From: Alsobacter sp046349155
GTDB taxonomy: Bacteria; Pseudomonadota; Alphaproteobacteria; Rhizobiales; Beijerinckiaceae
DNA: 64,000 bases
NCBI GenBank assembly: GCA_046349155.1
Contig: JAXMCW010000002.1
Coordinates: forward strand, 62,001 to 126,000
Direction: 5' to 3'
Position 1 is the first letter of the stretch. The number at the start of each line of letters is the position of its first letter. Positions 53,901 through 61,567 of the stretch are shown here, in pieces. The position numbers were made by a program, and so were the translations under genes. The notes beneath the pieces are model-generated. The model did not search any database. It was not told the origin of the DNA and saw nothing but the letters and a program-made list of their open reading frames with translations.

Positions 53901-55032
53901 CCTGCGCCACGCCGGGGCCGCCGATCAGGAGCTCGCCCTGCTGGCCGACGCCGCAGAGCTGCAGGTCCTCCGTCACCACGTAGCAGGAATAGTTCGGGAT
54001 CGGCCCGCCGATGGTGACCGGCTCGCCGGCCTTCACCTCGCAGGCCGTGGCGACCACCGTCGCCTCGGTCGGGCCGTAGGTGTTGAAGAGCCGGCGGCCC
54101 GGTTTCGCCCATTTCTGCACGACGGAGGGCTGCAGCGCCTCCCCGCCCAGCAGGATCAGGCGCAGGCCCGGGATGTCGCGGCTGAACATGCCCAGAAGGG
54201 TGGGCACGGTGTCGATGGCGGTGACGCCCGCGGCCTCGATGACGTCGGCGAGCTTGTCCGTCTCGGCCATCACCTCGGGCGTCGCGACCCACAGCGTCGC
54301 GCCCACGAGGTAGGGCACCCAGATCTCCTCCATCGAGAGGTCGAAGGCGACCGAGGCGCTCTGGAACATCACGTCGCTCTCGGTCAGGCCGTAGAGCGCG
54401 TTGCCCGCGCGCAGGTAGTGGCAGATGTTGCGGTGGCTGATGACGATGCCCTTGGGCGTGCCCGTCGAGCCCGACGTGTAGATCAGGTAGGCCGGGTGGT
54501 CCGGCGTCAGGCCGCGCTCGACCGGAGCCACGAAGGGCTCGGCGGAGGTGACGGCGAGGCCCTCCGACGTCCAGGCCACCAGGCCGTGGGCCTCGGCGCG
54601 GGCCGCGAGGTCGTGCGAGGTGAGAAGGCCCTTGCCGGCCGCGTCGGTGAGGCAGGTGGCGATGCGCTCGACCGGCGCGTCGGCGTCGAAGGGCAGCCAC
54701 GCGGCGCCCGACAGCGTGATGGCGATCTGCGCCACGAGCAGCTCCGCGCCGCGCGCCATCCACAGCCCCACTACATCCCCCGGCCCGACGCCCCGGGCCA
54801 CAAGCCCCCGCGCGATCGCCTCGGCGCGCCCGCGCACCTCGCCATAGCTCAGCGTCGCTCCCCGGCACACCATCGCGGCCTTGCCAGGCAAACGCGCCGC
54901 CGTCGCCACAAACAGATCCGAAAGGACCTCGTCCCGCACAAGACCGGGAAGACGAGCCCCCCGCACAACGCCAGGCTGCACACCACGGCACAACACACCC
55001 GATACCGTGAAATCCCTGCTCAATGCGTTCAT
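50974..55032 (-). CDS. Pls/PosA-type membrane-bound single-module nonribosomal peptide synthetase
   Basis: 1352 residues from ATG 55032 (GGAG 6 bp upstream; ATG 55113 and ATG 55233 are in frame). Order: adenylation domain about 35-525 (LIYTSGSTGTPKG, NTYGPTE, YRSGDAV, SSGKIDRK); carrier domain with phosphopantetheine S573 in LGGHSL; six hydrophobic segments (about 638-665, 675-705, 872-900, 915-945, 1125-1150, 1155-1185) alternating with three hexapeptide-repeat domains (about 749-851, 994-1095, 1236-1335). No condensation or thioesterase domain. This is the layout of Streptomyces epsilon-poly-L-lysine synthetase, whose C-terminal domains join free monomers repeatedly. The aligned pocket residues are D-L-E-D-L-G-T-V-V-K; three acidic residues suggest a diamino acid. 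Product, export and modifying enzymes are unknown. Confidence 0.9.
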   Translation of the reverse strand: MNALSRDFTVSGVLCRGVQPGVVRGARLPGLVRDEVLSDLFVATAARLPGKAAMVCRGATLSYGEVRGRAEAIARGLVARGVGPGDVVGLWMARGAELLVAQIAITLSGAAWLPFDADAPVERIATCLTDAAGKGLLTSHDLAARAEAHGLVAWTSEGLAVTSAEPFVAPVERGLTPDHPAYLIYTSGSTGTPKGIVISHRNICHYLRAGNALYGLTESDVMFQSASVAFDLSMEEIWVPYLVGATLWVATPEVMAETDKLADVIEAAGVTAIDTVPTLLGMFSRDIPGLRLILLGGEALQPSVVQKWAKPGRRLFNTYGPTEATVVATACEVKAGEPVTIGGPIPNYSCYVVTEDLQLCGVGQQGELLIGGPGVAQGYLQRPELTAEKFIANPFESDGADPVLYRSGDAVSLDPAGNIVFHGRIDDQVKIRGFRVELGEIEVKLDELPGVAQAAVVLRHDDGLDRLVAFILPQEGSGIDRMQVRVALAERLPSYMVPSRFELVETLPRLSSGKIDRKTLKAMPLAAASGAGEEQEPARTPTEAVLLAAAQRVFPGQSLPFHADFFTELGGHSLIAARFVSAVRETPRLAGVTLQDVYGARTLRAMAERLDERCPAGEAVAADLSFAPPPLARRFWCGLAQAAALPFILGLMTAQWLGVFVSYMLLSNEETGFWTSVATLLGVYMGINVLTVAIAIASKWLIIGRTKPGRYPLWGVYYYRWWLVQRIQVLTHMKWFQGTPIMRAYLRALGAKVGADAIISEMESGAIDLVSVGHGASIGGKVTFANAEVIGDELVIGTIAVGDEASIGTSCVIGHDVVIGAGAEVLDLTAVPPGARLGDWEIWDGSPARKVGLVDRAALPAEATAGRTTRTLQAIVYAAVLLLMPPVSLLPIFPAFYLFDRIDDTISSVFDVSYIYYLPVLAWPTAMALIAATVLLVVALRWTVLPRVKAGTHSVHSWFYLRRWVVGLATEVTLESLSSLYATVYMRNWYRLMGAKIGKDAEISSNLAGRYDLVEIGEKCFIADEVMLGDEDVRRGWVNLRPVKTEARVFVGNDAVVPPGAVIPQGSLIGIKSKPPANDRIKAGDTWFGSPSIHLPTRQKIDGISANWTFEPSRWMRLGRAVYEAFSLSLPTMLFITCGTLAVEVFTPAMYDHAYGLFALQFLAASVLIPMLMTLVVIGLKWILMGRYKPTMKPMWSWWALRSESVAVVYGGLAGRVLLDHLRGTPMLPWVLRLFGVKIGRGVYLDMTDITEFDCARVGDFASINTLAALQTHLYEDRVMKIGRVSVGKGVTVGAFSTVLYDTHVGDFARLGPLTLVMKGEDLPANSEWCGAPAVPFAEPTNTDREEVKAAA

Positions 55033-55191
55033 GGTCGTCTCCGCGGGGCCGGCGGGAGCTTCGGGCCGCGCGTGGGCGTCGAGCGACGACCCGCGGTCCA
55101 GTCCTGCCTGCATGCCCCATCCCCCAACGGGGCTCACGCCCCTCGCGCCGCGGCTGCCGCGCATCATGGGCAGAGGTTCTACCTGCTTCGC

Positions 55192-55208
55192 CTGAACCCT
55201 GAATGAAC
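55192..55208. promoter_or_regulatory. TGAAC direct repeats upstream of the synthetase gene
   Basis: CTGAACCCTGAATGAAC holds three TGAAC/T units. On the minus strand they read GTTCATTCAGGGTTCAG and lie about where a -35 box belongs, 17 bp upstream of TAGAAC, a fair -10. This resembles direct-repeat sites of response regulators; no regulator is identified. Confidence 0.3.
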
Positions 55209-55254
55209 GAAGGTTGCAGGCGGCGTTAACCATTCGGCCCGGCCGCGACCCGCC

Positions 55255-55842
55255 TCAGACCCAGCGGAAGCTCTCACCCTCGACAAGCAGGAGCTTGCCC
55301 TGCCAGATATCCACCGAGGGCGCCTGGGCCGGCGGAACGCCGCAGCGCAGGTGCAGCAGCGCCCGGGCCACGCCGCCATGGCCCACCACGACCACGTCGC
55401 GCTCGAGCCCGTCGAGCCAGGGCCGCACGCGCCCGGCGAGCATCGCATAGCTCTCGCCTGCCGGGGGCACGAAGGTCCATTTGTCCCTCTCGCGCCCGCG
55501 CGCGCCCTCGGGATCGTCGCGGCGGACCTCCTTCCAGGTCCGTCCCTCCCAGTCCCCGAAGGAAATCTCCCGCAGGCGCTCCTCGATCAGGTAGGATTTC
55601 GGCTCGAGGCCCAGCGTGGTCCGCGCGATCTCCGCGGTCTCTCGTGTGCGCTGCATGGGGCTCACGAGCCATGGCAATGTCGCCGACGCTACGTTGAGCG
55701 CGGCGAGCTTGCGCCCGGCCTCGGCCGCCTGCCGGCGCCCGGTGGCGTTTATGGGAATCTCCTGCTGGCCCTGCAGCCGCCCTTCCGCGTTCCAGTCGGT
55801 CTCGCCGTGCCGGACGTAAATGATCCGAATGGGCCGAGCCAT
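55255..55842 (-). CDS. Histidine phosphatase family protein
   Basis: Phosphoglycerate-mutase-like phosphatase, 195 residues. The phosphohistidine motif is YVRHGETDWN at the N-terminus; the second catalytic histidine is in VVVGHGGVARALL, and LREISFGDWEG is the family glutamate segment. Cytosolic, no signal. It starts 4 bp after the fabI stop and is probably in the same transcript. Substrate unknown. Confidence 0.92.
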   Translation of the reverse strand: MARPIRIIYVRHGETDWNAEGRLQGQQEIPINATGRRQAAEAGRKLAALNVASATLPWLVSPMQRTRETAEIARTTLGLEPKSYLIEERLREISFGDWEGRTWKEVRRDDPEGARGRERDKWTFVPPAGESYAMLAGRVRPWLDGLERDVVVVGHGGVARALLHLRCGVPPAQAPSVDIWQGKLLLVEGESFRWV

Positions 55843-55846
55843 TCGC

Positions 55847-56677
55847 TCAGCCCTTGTCGAGCGTCATGTCCGGCGCTTCGGGATTCTTCATCCCCACGAC
55901 ATGGTAGCCCGCGTCGACATGCAGGATCTCCCCGGTCACGCCGCGGGACATGTCAGACAGCAGGAAGGCCGCGGTCTCGCCGACTTCCTCGATGGTGACC
56001 GTCCTGCGCAGCGGAGCGTTGTACTCGTTCCAGCGCAGGATGTAGCGGAAATCGCCGATTCCCGAGGCGGCCAGGGTCTTGATCGGCCCGGCCGAGATGG
56101 CGTTGACGCGAATGTTCCCAGGCCCGAGATCGGCGGCGAGATAGCGGACGGACGCCTCGAGCGCGGCCTTGGCCACGCCCATGACGTTGTAGTGCGGCAT
56201 CCACTTCTCCGCGCCGTAATAGGTCAGCGTCAGCATGGAGCCGCCGTCCTTCATCAGCTTTTCCGCCCGCTGGGCGACGGCCGTGAACGAATAGCAGGAG
56301 ATCAGAAGCGACTTCGTGAAGTTTCCTTCGCTCGTCTCGATATAGCGGCCGGTCAGCTCGTCCTTGTCGGAAAACGCAATGCAGTGGACCACGAAGTCGA
56401 GCTTGCCCCAGGCGCGCTCCACTTCCGCGAAGACGGCGTCCATCGAGGCGGGGTCGGTGACGTCGCAATGGCCGACGACGATGGCGTCGAGCTCTGCGGC
56501 GAGCGGCCGCACCCGCTTCTCCAGCGCCTCGCCCTGGTAGGTGAAGGCGAGTTGCGCGCCGTGGGCGTGAGCCGCCTTGGCGATTCCCCAGGCGATGGAC
56601 CGGTTGTTGGCGACGCCCATGATCAGGCCGCGCTTGCCCGCGAGAAGCGAGGACACGGGGATAGGCGAATCAGGCAT
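55847..56677 (-). CDS. fabI: Enoyl-ACP reductase (NADH)
   Basis: Last reduction of each fatty-acid elongation cycle. 276 residues from ATG 56677. The FabI nucleotide-binding pattern is LIMGVANNRSIAWGIAKA (no G-x3-G-x-G). The catalytic Y-x6-K is YNVMGVAK, preceded by LTYYGAEKW. The C-terminal HVDAGYHVVGM is typical. An upstream ATG at 56707 adds ten residues without support. A 244-bp divergent region separates it from kup; nothing further is evident there. Confidence 0.96.
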   Translation of the reverse strand: MPDSPIPVSSLLAGKRGLIMGVANNRSIAWGIAKAAHAHGAQLAFTYQGEALEKRVRPLAAELDAIVVGHCDVTDPASMDAVFAEVERAWGKLDFVVHCIAFSDKDELTGRYIETSEGNFTKSLLISCYSFTAVAQRAEKLMKDGGSMLTLTYYGAEKWMPHYNVMGVAKAALEASVRYLAADLGPGNIRVNAISAGPIKTLAASGIGDFRYILRWNEYNAPLRRTVTIEEVGETAAFLLSDMSRGVTGEILHVDAGYHVVGMKNPEAPDMTLDKG

Positions 56678-56921
56678 GGGACCGTCGAGGGTTCGAAGTG
56701 GCTTCAAGTGGCGGGCATCAATAGCCTAAGCCTGAGGCCAGCGGAAGCGCTTCGGTCCCGAGCCCGACGGACAGCGGGGCCCTCGGGCCCGTTGCACCAG
56801 TGGCATGAAACGTGGTTGCAGGGACTCGTGGCCCTCCGTGAAGGGACGGATGCCTTCGGACGGCCATGATGCTATGAAGCCCGGCGCGACCTGCCCGTCG
56901 CGCCTGTTTGCGGTCGAGTCC

Positions 56922-58946
56922 ATGGTCGATCAGACATCACCCCGCGGCGACGCGGTCGCAGCCTCCGGCCCGGCGGCGCGCGCGGCGGACGCAGGTGCGC
57001 CCACGCCAGCCGTCCCCGACGACAAGCACGCCGCCGAGCCGCACGCCTCGGACGGCCATCACGGCCATGGCGGAAGCCTGTTCGCCCTCACGCTGGGCTC
57101 CATCGGAGTCGTGTACGGCGACATCGGCACGAGCCCCCTTTACGCTTTCCGCGAGGCCCTGATCGCCGCCGTGGGGCTTCACCACACGCAGGTGACCGGT
57201 CCCGTGGCGGTTCCGCGCGAGGTCGTGCTCGGCGTGCTGTCGCTCATCGTCTGGGCGCTGCTGCTGGTGGTGACCGCGAAATACGTCCTCATCCTGCTGC
57301 GCGCCGACAATAGCGGCGAAGGCGGCACGCTCTCCCTGATGGCGCTCGCCCAGCGAACGCTCACCAAGGGGCGCGCCTTCGTGCTGATGCTCGGCGTGGT
57401 CGGCGCGGCGATGTTCTACGGCGACAGCGTCATCACGCCCGCCATTTCGGTGCTGTCGGCGGTGGAAGGCCTTAAGCTGCTTGCGCCGGGACTCGAGCAC
57501 TACGTCGTGCCCTGCACCGTGGTGATCCTGGTCCTGCTCTTCGCGGTCCAGAGCCGCGGCACGGCGAAGGTCGCCGCCTTCTTCGGCCCGGTCATGGTGC
57601 TGTGGTTCCTGCTGCTGGCGATCGGCGGCCTCATCCACATCAGCGACGACCCCGGGGTCGTGGCGGCGCTGAACCCGTCCTACGGGCTCGTCTTCCTCTA
57701 CGAGCACAAGTTCATCGGCCTGGTGACGCTCGGGGCGGTCTTCCTGGCCGTGACCGGAGGCGAGGCGCTCTACGCCGACCTCGGCCATTTCGGCCGCTTT
57801 CCCATCCAGGTCGCCTGGCTGGGCCTGGTGCTGCCCTGCCTCGTGATCAACTATTTCGGCCAGGGGGCCCTGATCCTCAGCGACCCCGGCGCCATCGAGA
57901 ACCCGTTCTACCGCCTCTATCCTGACTGGGCCTTGATCCCCACCGTCATCATGGCCACGGCGGCCACCGTCATCGCCAGCCAGGCCGTGATCACCGGCGC
58001 GTTCTCGCTGACGCGCCAGGCGGTGCAGCTCGGCCTGCTGCCGCGCATCGACATCCGGTTCACCTCGGAGACGCATTCGGGGCAGATCTACATTCCCCGC
58101 ATCAACTCGCTGCTCCTGATCGGCGTGCTGATCCTGGTCTTCCTGTTCCGCTCGTCCGGCGCGCTCGCCTCGGCCTACGGCATCGCGGTGACCACGACCA
58201 TGGTAGTCGACGCCACCCTCGCCTTCGTCGTGATCTGGCGGCTGTGGCACTGGCAGCCCTGGGCGGCCGCCCTGCTGGTGCTGCCGTTCCTGCTGATCGA
58301 TTCCACCTTCCTCGCCGCCAACCTGCTGAAGCTGCTGGACGGCGCGTGGGCGCCCCTGCTCTTCGCCTCGTTCCTGATCCTGCTGATGTGGACCTGGCGG
58401 CGCGGCACGCGCATCCTCGCCGAGAAGACCCGGCGGACCGAGGTGCCGCTCGACATGCTTGTGCGCAACCTCGAGAAGAAGCCGCCGCACAGGGTGCCCG
58501 GCACGGCGGTGTTCCTGACCAGCGACCCCGACTATTCGCCGACGGCGCTGCTCCACAACCTGAAGCACAACAAAATCCTGCACGACAAGAACGTGATCCT
58601 CACCGTCACCACGGCCGACATCCCGCGCGTGAGGGAGGAGGAACGGGTCACGATCCAGCCGATCAGCGAGCACTTCTCGCGGGTGAAGATGAAGTTCGGC
58701 TTCATGGAGACGCCGAACGTGCCGCGCGGCCTCGCCATCGCGCGCAAGCTCGGCTGGACCTTCGACATCATGTCGACGTCCTTCTTCGTGTCGCGCCGCT
58801 CCATCAAGCCGGCCGCCCATTCGGGCATGCCGCTGTGGCAGGACAAGCTGTTCATCGCGCTCGCGCGCAACGCCAGCGACGCCACTGACTTCTTCCAGAT
58901 TCCCACGGGCCGCGTGGTGGAAGTGGGCACCCAGGTCACGGTGTAG
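56922..58946 (+). CDS. kup: Low-affinity potassium transport protein Kup
   Basis: Proton-coupled potassium uptake protein, 674 residues. A hydrophilic Ala/Pro/His-rich N-terminal extension of about 48 residues precedes the hallmark GSIGVVYGDIGTSPLYAF. About 12 membrane helices follow to residue 500 (e.g. GVVGAAMFYGDSVITPAIS, GGEALYADLGHFGR), then a cytosolic C-terminal domain with PGTAVFLTSDPDYSPTALLH. ATG 56922 is chosen; M at 56874 is possible. Complete, no sign of damage. Confidence 0.95.
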   Translation: MVDQTSPRGDAVAASGPAARAADAGAPTPAVPDDKHAAEPHASDGHHGHGGSLFALTLGSIGVVYGDIGTSPLYAFREALIAAVGLHHTQVTGPVAVPREVVLGVLSLIVWALLLVVTAKYVLILLRADNSGEGGTLSLMALAQRTLTKGRAFVLMLGVVGAAMFYGDSVITPAISVLSAVEGLKLLAPGLEHYVVPCTVVILVLLFAVQSRGTAKVAAFFGPVMVLWFLLLAIGGLIHISDDPGVVAALNPSYGLVFLYEHKFIGLVTLGAVFLAVTGGEALYADLGHFGRFPIQVAWLGLVLPCLVINYFGQGALILSDPGAIENPFYRLYPDWALIPTVIMATAATVIASQAVITGAFSLTRQAVQLGLLPRIDIRFTSETHSGQIYIPRINSLLLIGVLILVFLFRSSGALASAYGIAVTTTMVVDATLAFVVIWRLWHWQPWAAALLVLPFLLIDSTFLAANLLKLLDGAWAPLLFASFLILLMWTWRRGTRILAEKTRRTEVPLDMLVRNLEKKPPHRVPGTAVFLTSDPDYSPTALLHNLKHNKILHDKNVILTVTTADIPRVREEERVTIQPISEHFSRVKMKFGFMETPNVPRGLAIARKLGWTFDIMSTSFFVSRRSIKPAAHSGMPLWQDKLFIALARNASDATDFFQIPTGRVVEVGTQVTV

Positions 58947-58957
58947 GGACGTCGGCC

Positions 58958-58979
58958 CGCCCGTCACGCAGCGGGCGGC
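58958..58979. terminator. Short hairpin between kup and the dnaJ-type gene
   Basis: CCGCCCG (58958-58964) and CGGGCGG (58973-58979) form a 7-bp stem with an 8-base loop between convergent genes. Weak, no T run. Confidence 0.3.
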
Positions 58980-59053
58980 GTGGCGACGCAACCCGGTGCC
59001 CGCGGGCGACGGCCGGATCGTTCGGCTCGCGAGGGGCGGAGCTCCGACGGACG

Positions 59054-60010
59054 CTAAAGGTCCTTGCGGACGTCCTCGCTCAGCCGTTCGTGCCAGCGCC
59101 TCATCAGCGCCTCGAACTCCTCGTCCTTCTCCTTCGGCAGCACGATCTCGACCGTGACGAGGAGGTCTCCCGGCGTGTCGCCCGGCAGGCCCTTGCCGCG
59201 CAGGCGCAGCGTGCGGCCGGAGGAGGATTGCGGCGGGATGGACATCTCCACCGCGCCGTCAAGAGTGGGGACGCGCACCTTGGCCCCCAGCACGGCCTCG
59301 TCGAGGCGCACCGGGAGACGCAAGCGGAGGTTGCGGCCTTCGACCTGGAACCGCTTGTCAGGCTTCACCTTGATCGTGACCAAGAGATCGCCGTTGGGAC
59401 CGCCATTGGGGCTGGCCTGGCCTTGGCCCTTCAGCCGGATCGTCTGCCCGTCCTGGATGCCGGCCGGCACCTTGACCTCGATCTCGCGCTCTGCGGGCAG
59501 CATCAACCGCAAGTGCGTGCCGTGAACGGCTTCGGCGAGCGTGATCGCGCCCTCGGCCTTGAGGTCGCCGCCCGCCACTGGGCCGCGTCGTCCCGCCGCC
59601 TGGCCGAACAGGTCGGCGAAGATGTCGGAGGCGTCGAAACCCGCCCCGGCCCCGCCTGCTCCCCCGCCCGTGCGGGCGCGAAAGCCGCCCGGTCCCTGCT
59701 CGAAGCCGAAGCCCTGGAAGCCTTCGAAGCCGCCGCGCTGGCGGCCGCCCCGGCCGGCGCCGAATCCCTCGAATCCCTGGTAGCGCGGCTTGCCCTCGGC
59801 GTCGATCTCGCCGGTGTCGAACTGCTTCTTCTTCGTCTCGTCGCCCAAGATCTCGTAGGCGTTGTTCACCTCCGCAAACTTATCGCGGGCCTTCGGGTCA
59901 TCCTTGTTGCGGTCGGGGTGGTACTGCTTCGCGAGCTTGCGGAAGGCCTTCTTGATGTCGGCCTCTGTCGCGCTGCGCGCCACGCCCAGAACGTCGTAGG
60001 GGTCACGCAT
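59054..60010 (-). CDS. DnaJ-type co-chaperone, CbpA-like
   Basis: 318 residues. N-terminal J domain with the HPD tripeptide (KQYHPDRNKDD), then a Gly/Phe-rich linker (GFEGFGAGRGG and repeats) and the two C-terminal beta domains (KAEGAITLAEAVHGTHLRL, VKVPAGIQDGQTIRLKG). The zinc-finger C-x2-C-x-G-x-G repeats of DnaJ are absent, which makes it a type II, CbpA/DjlA-like protein that stimulates DnaK. Length fits CbpA. Cytosolic. Confidence 0.93.
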   Translation of the reverse strand: MRDPYDVLGVARSATEADIKKAFRKLAKQYHPDRNKDDPKARDKFAEVNNAYEILGDETKKKQFDTGEIDAEGKPRYQGFEGFGAGRGGRQRGGFEGFQGFGFEQGPGGFRARTGGGAGGAGAGFDASDIFADLFGQAAGRRGPVAGGDLKAEGAITLAEAVHGTHLRLMLPAEREIEVKVPAGIQDGQTIRLKGQGQASPNGGPNGDLLVTIKVKPDKRFQVEGRNLRLRLPVRLDEAVLGAKVRVPTLDGAVEMSIPPQSSSGRTLRLRGKGLPGDTPGDLLVTVEIVLPKEKDEEFEALMRRWHERLSEDVRKDL

Positions 60011-60108
60011 CCATCATCCTCTGCGGTGAGATTGGGGCGGCGCGGAGCCGCGCCCCACCGGTCACCGGAGATGTGGGGAGCCTGTTGCCGATTCGCAACG
60101 CCCTCTGC

Positions 60109-60600
60109 TCAGGCGGATCCGACGACCGGGCGAACTTTCTGCAGCGTCCACACGCCCGCGCCGGTGCGGCAGGCCGTGCCGAGGTGGTGGCGATCCTGCG
60201 GCGGGACGCCAACCACGGCCTTGAAAGCCCGACAGACCTGGTCGTTGCGCACATAGGCCGGGCCGGCCGCCACGAAATGACCGGCGACGCCGCTGTCCTT
60301 GTCCGCCCACCGGACGGCCGCGCCGTTCTGGAGTGGATCGAGCGCCTTGTCGAGCGCGACGCTGGCCTGCGACCACTCCTCGTCCGTCAGCCCCAGCGAG
60401 ACGGGAGACGGGGCCGGCACGATCGACGCCGTCGTCTCCGGCTCCGGGACCAGGGAGGTCATCGGAAGGTTGATGGAGCAGCCTCCTAGCGCGACCGCCA
60501 GCAGGGCGGCGATGCTGCAACGGCACAAGAGTTCGTGCCGCGCGACGCGCATGGCCGCCGGGGGAGTCTCGCGCCTTTCCATGTCCTTGCGTCGTGCCAT
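60109..60600 (-). CDS. RT0821/Lpp0805-type surface lipoprotein
   Basis: 163 residues from ATG 60600 (AGGG 5 bp upstream). The signal ends in a lipobox LAVALGGC with lipidation cysteine C41. The C-terminal half, from SQASVALDKALDPLQNGAAV to GVWTLQKVRP, contains two cysteines (QVCRAF, GTACRT) and looks like the RT0821/17-kDa surface-antigen C-terminal domain common in Hyphomicrobiales. Function unknown; probably outer-membrane attached. Divergent from pdxH. Confidence 0.75.
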   Translation of the reverse strand: MARRKDMERRETPPAAMRVARHELLCRCSIAALLAVALGGCSINLPMTSLVPEPETTASIVPAPSPVSLGLTDEEWSQASVALDKALDPLQNGAAVRWADKDSGVAGHFVAAGPAYVRNDQVCRAFKAVVGVPPQDRHHLGTACRTGAGVWTLQKVRPVVGSA

Positions 60601-60682
60601 ATTACCCTGGAGAAACGCCCGCCCGGGGATGGTTGATCCCTGCTGAATGTCTGCGGGGCTCATTAGGCCGATGGAAGCGTTA

Positions 60683-61318
60683 ATGGCGAGTGACCTGACC
60701 AAGGCTGCAACCGAAGCAAGCGCGGACTTCGTCGGCGCGGCGGACCCTTTCCCCATCTTCGAGCGCTGGATGGAGGAGGCCAAGGCCAAGGAGCCGAACG
60801 ACCCCAACGCCATGGCGCTCGCCACGGTCGACGCCGACGGCCTGCCGGACGTCCGCATGGTGCTCCTCAAGGGCGCGGACCACGCGGGATTCGTTTTCTA
60901 CACCAATGTCGAATCGGCGAAGGGCCGCGAGATCGCGCAAAATCCGAAGGCGGCCGTGGTCTTCCACTGGAAGAGCCTGCGCCGTCAGGTCCGGGTGCGC
61001 GGCCCGGTCGAACGGGTGAGCGACGCGGAGGCCGATGCCTACTTCCAGAGCCGGCCGCGAGACAGCCGGATCGGCGCCTGGGCGAGCCAGCAGTCACGCC
61101 CGCTCGAGAGCCGCTTCGCCCTGGAGAAGGCGGTGGCCATGATGGCTGCCCGCTATCCGATCGGCGAAGTTCCGCGCCCACCTTACTGGACGGGTTTCCG
61201 CATCCGGCCCGTGTCCATGGAGTTCTGGCAGGACAAGCCCTTCCGCCTGCACGAGCGAACCGTCTTCCGTCGCGCGACGCCCGAGGGCACGTGGTCGACG
61301 GAACGGCTCTACCCCTAG
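60683..61318 (+). CDS. pdxH: Pyridoxamine 5'-phosphate oxidase
   Basis: FMN enzyme that makes pyridoxal 5'-phosphate. 211 residues. Family blocks: PNAMALATVDADGLPDVRMVLLKG, FYTNVESAKGREI, PKAAVVFHWKSLRRQVRVRG and the C-terminal WQDKPFRLHERTVFRR with FMN/PLP contacts; the end RLYP is diagnostic. ATG 60683 is chosen since family members begin shortly before this ATEAS-like segment and GGAA is 6 bp upstream; ATG 60647 and 60671 are in frame. PLP serves the several transaminases in this window. Confidence 0.95.
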   Translation: MASDLTKAATEASADFVGAADPFPIFERWMEEAKAKEPNDPNAMALATVDADGLPDVRMVLLKGADHAGFVFYTNVESAKGREIAQNPKAAVVFHWKSLRRQVRVRGPVERVSDAEADAYFQSRPRDSRIGAWASQQSRPLESRFALEKAVAMMAARYPIGEVPRPPYWTGFRIRPVSMEFWQDKPFRLHERTVFRRATPEGTWSTERLYP

Positions 61319-61381
61319 GCCGAGCGCGCAGGGACACCGGGTCTCGCGTGTCCTCGCCCGGCGCAGGTCCGCTCCGGCAGG

Positions 61382-61464
61382 GCCTTCGCCGACACCGCCC
61401 TCTCCGCCCGGACGGTGGCGGCCACGGTGCGGCTGACGGACAGGGGCCGAGGTTCGGCGAAGGC
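61382..61464. other. Inverted repeat in the pdxH-SDR gap
   Basis: GCCTTCGCCGA (61382-61392) and TCGGCGAAGGC (61454-61464) are perfect 11-bp complements 61 bp apart. A smaller dyad GGACAC/GTGTCC is at 61332-61353. No gene is apparent in the 249-bp gap. Confidence 0.4.
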
Positions 61465-61567
61465 CGCAGGGCCGACGGCCCCCGATGCAGCTTGACGTGA
61501 GGATGCCCGCAGGCGAAGCCTGCGACTTGGCGACGGAGGGTTCCGTCGCGACCGGATCGAGGACACG

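Noticed and set aside
50968..55206. An open frame of 1412 codons on the plus strand, opposite the whole synthetase gene.
   Set aside because: It is a by-product of GC-rich codon use: TTA, CTA and TCA are nearly absent from the synthetase. The translated sequence is His/Arg/Asp-rich without any domain, while the minus strand has a full set of family motifs.
56700..56720. GGGTTCGAAGTGG as part of a tRNA T-arm.
   Set aside because: No acceptor stem, anticodon arm or CCA-adjacent pairing can be built around it.
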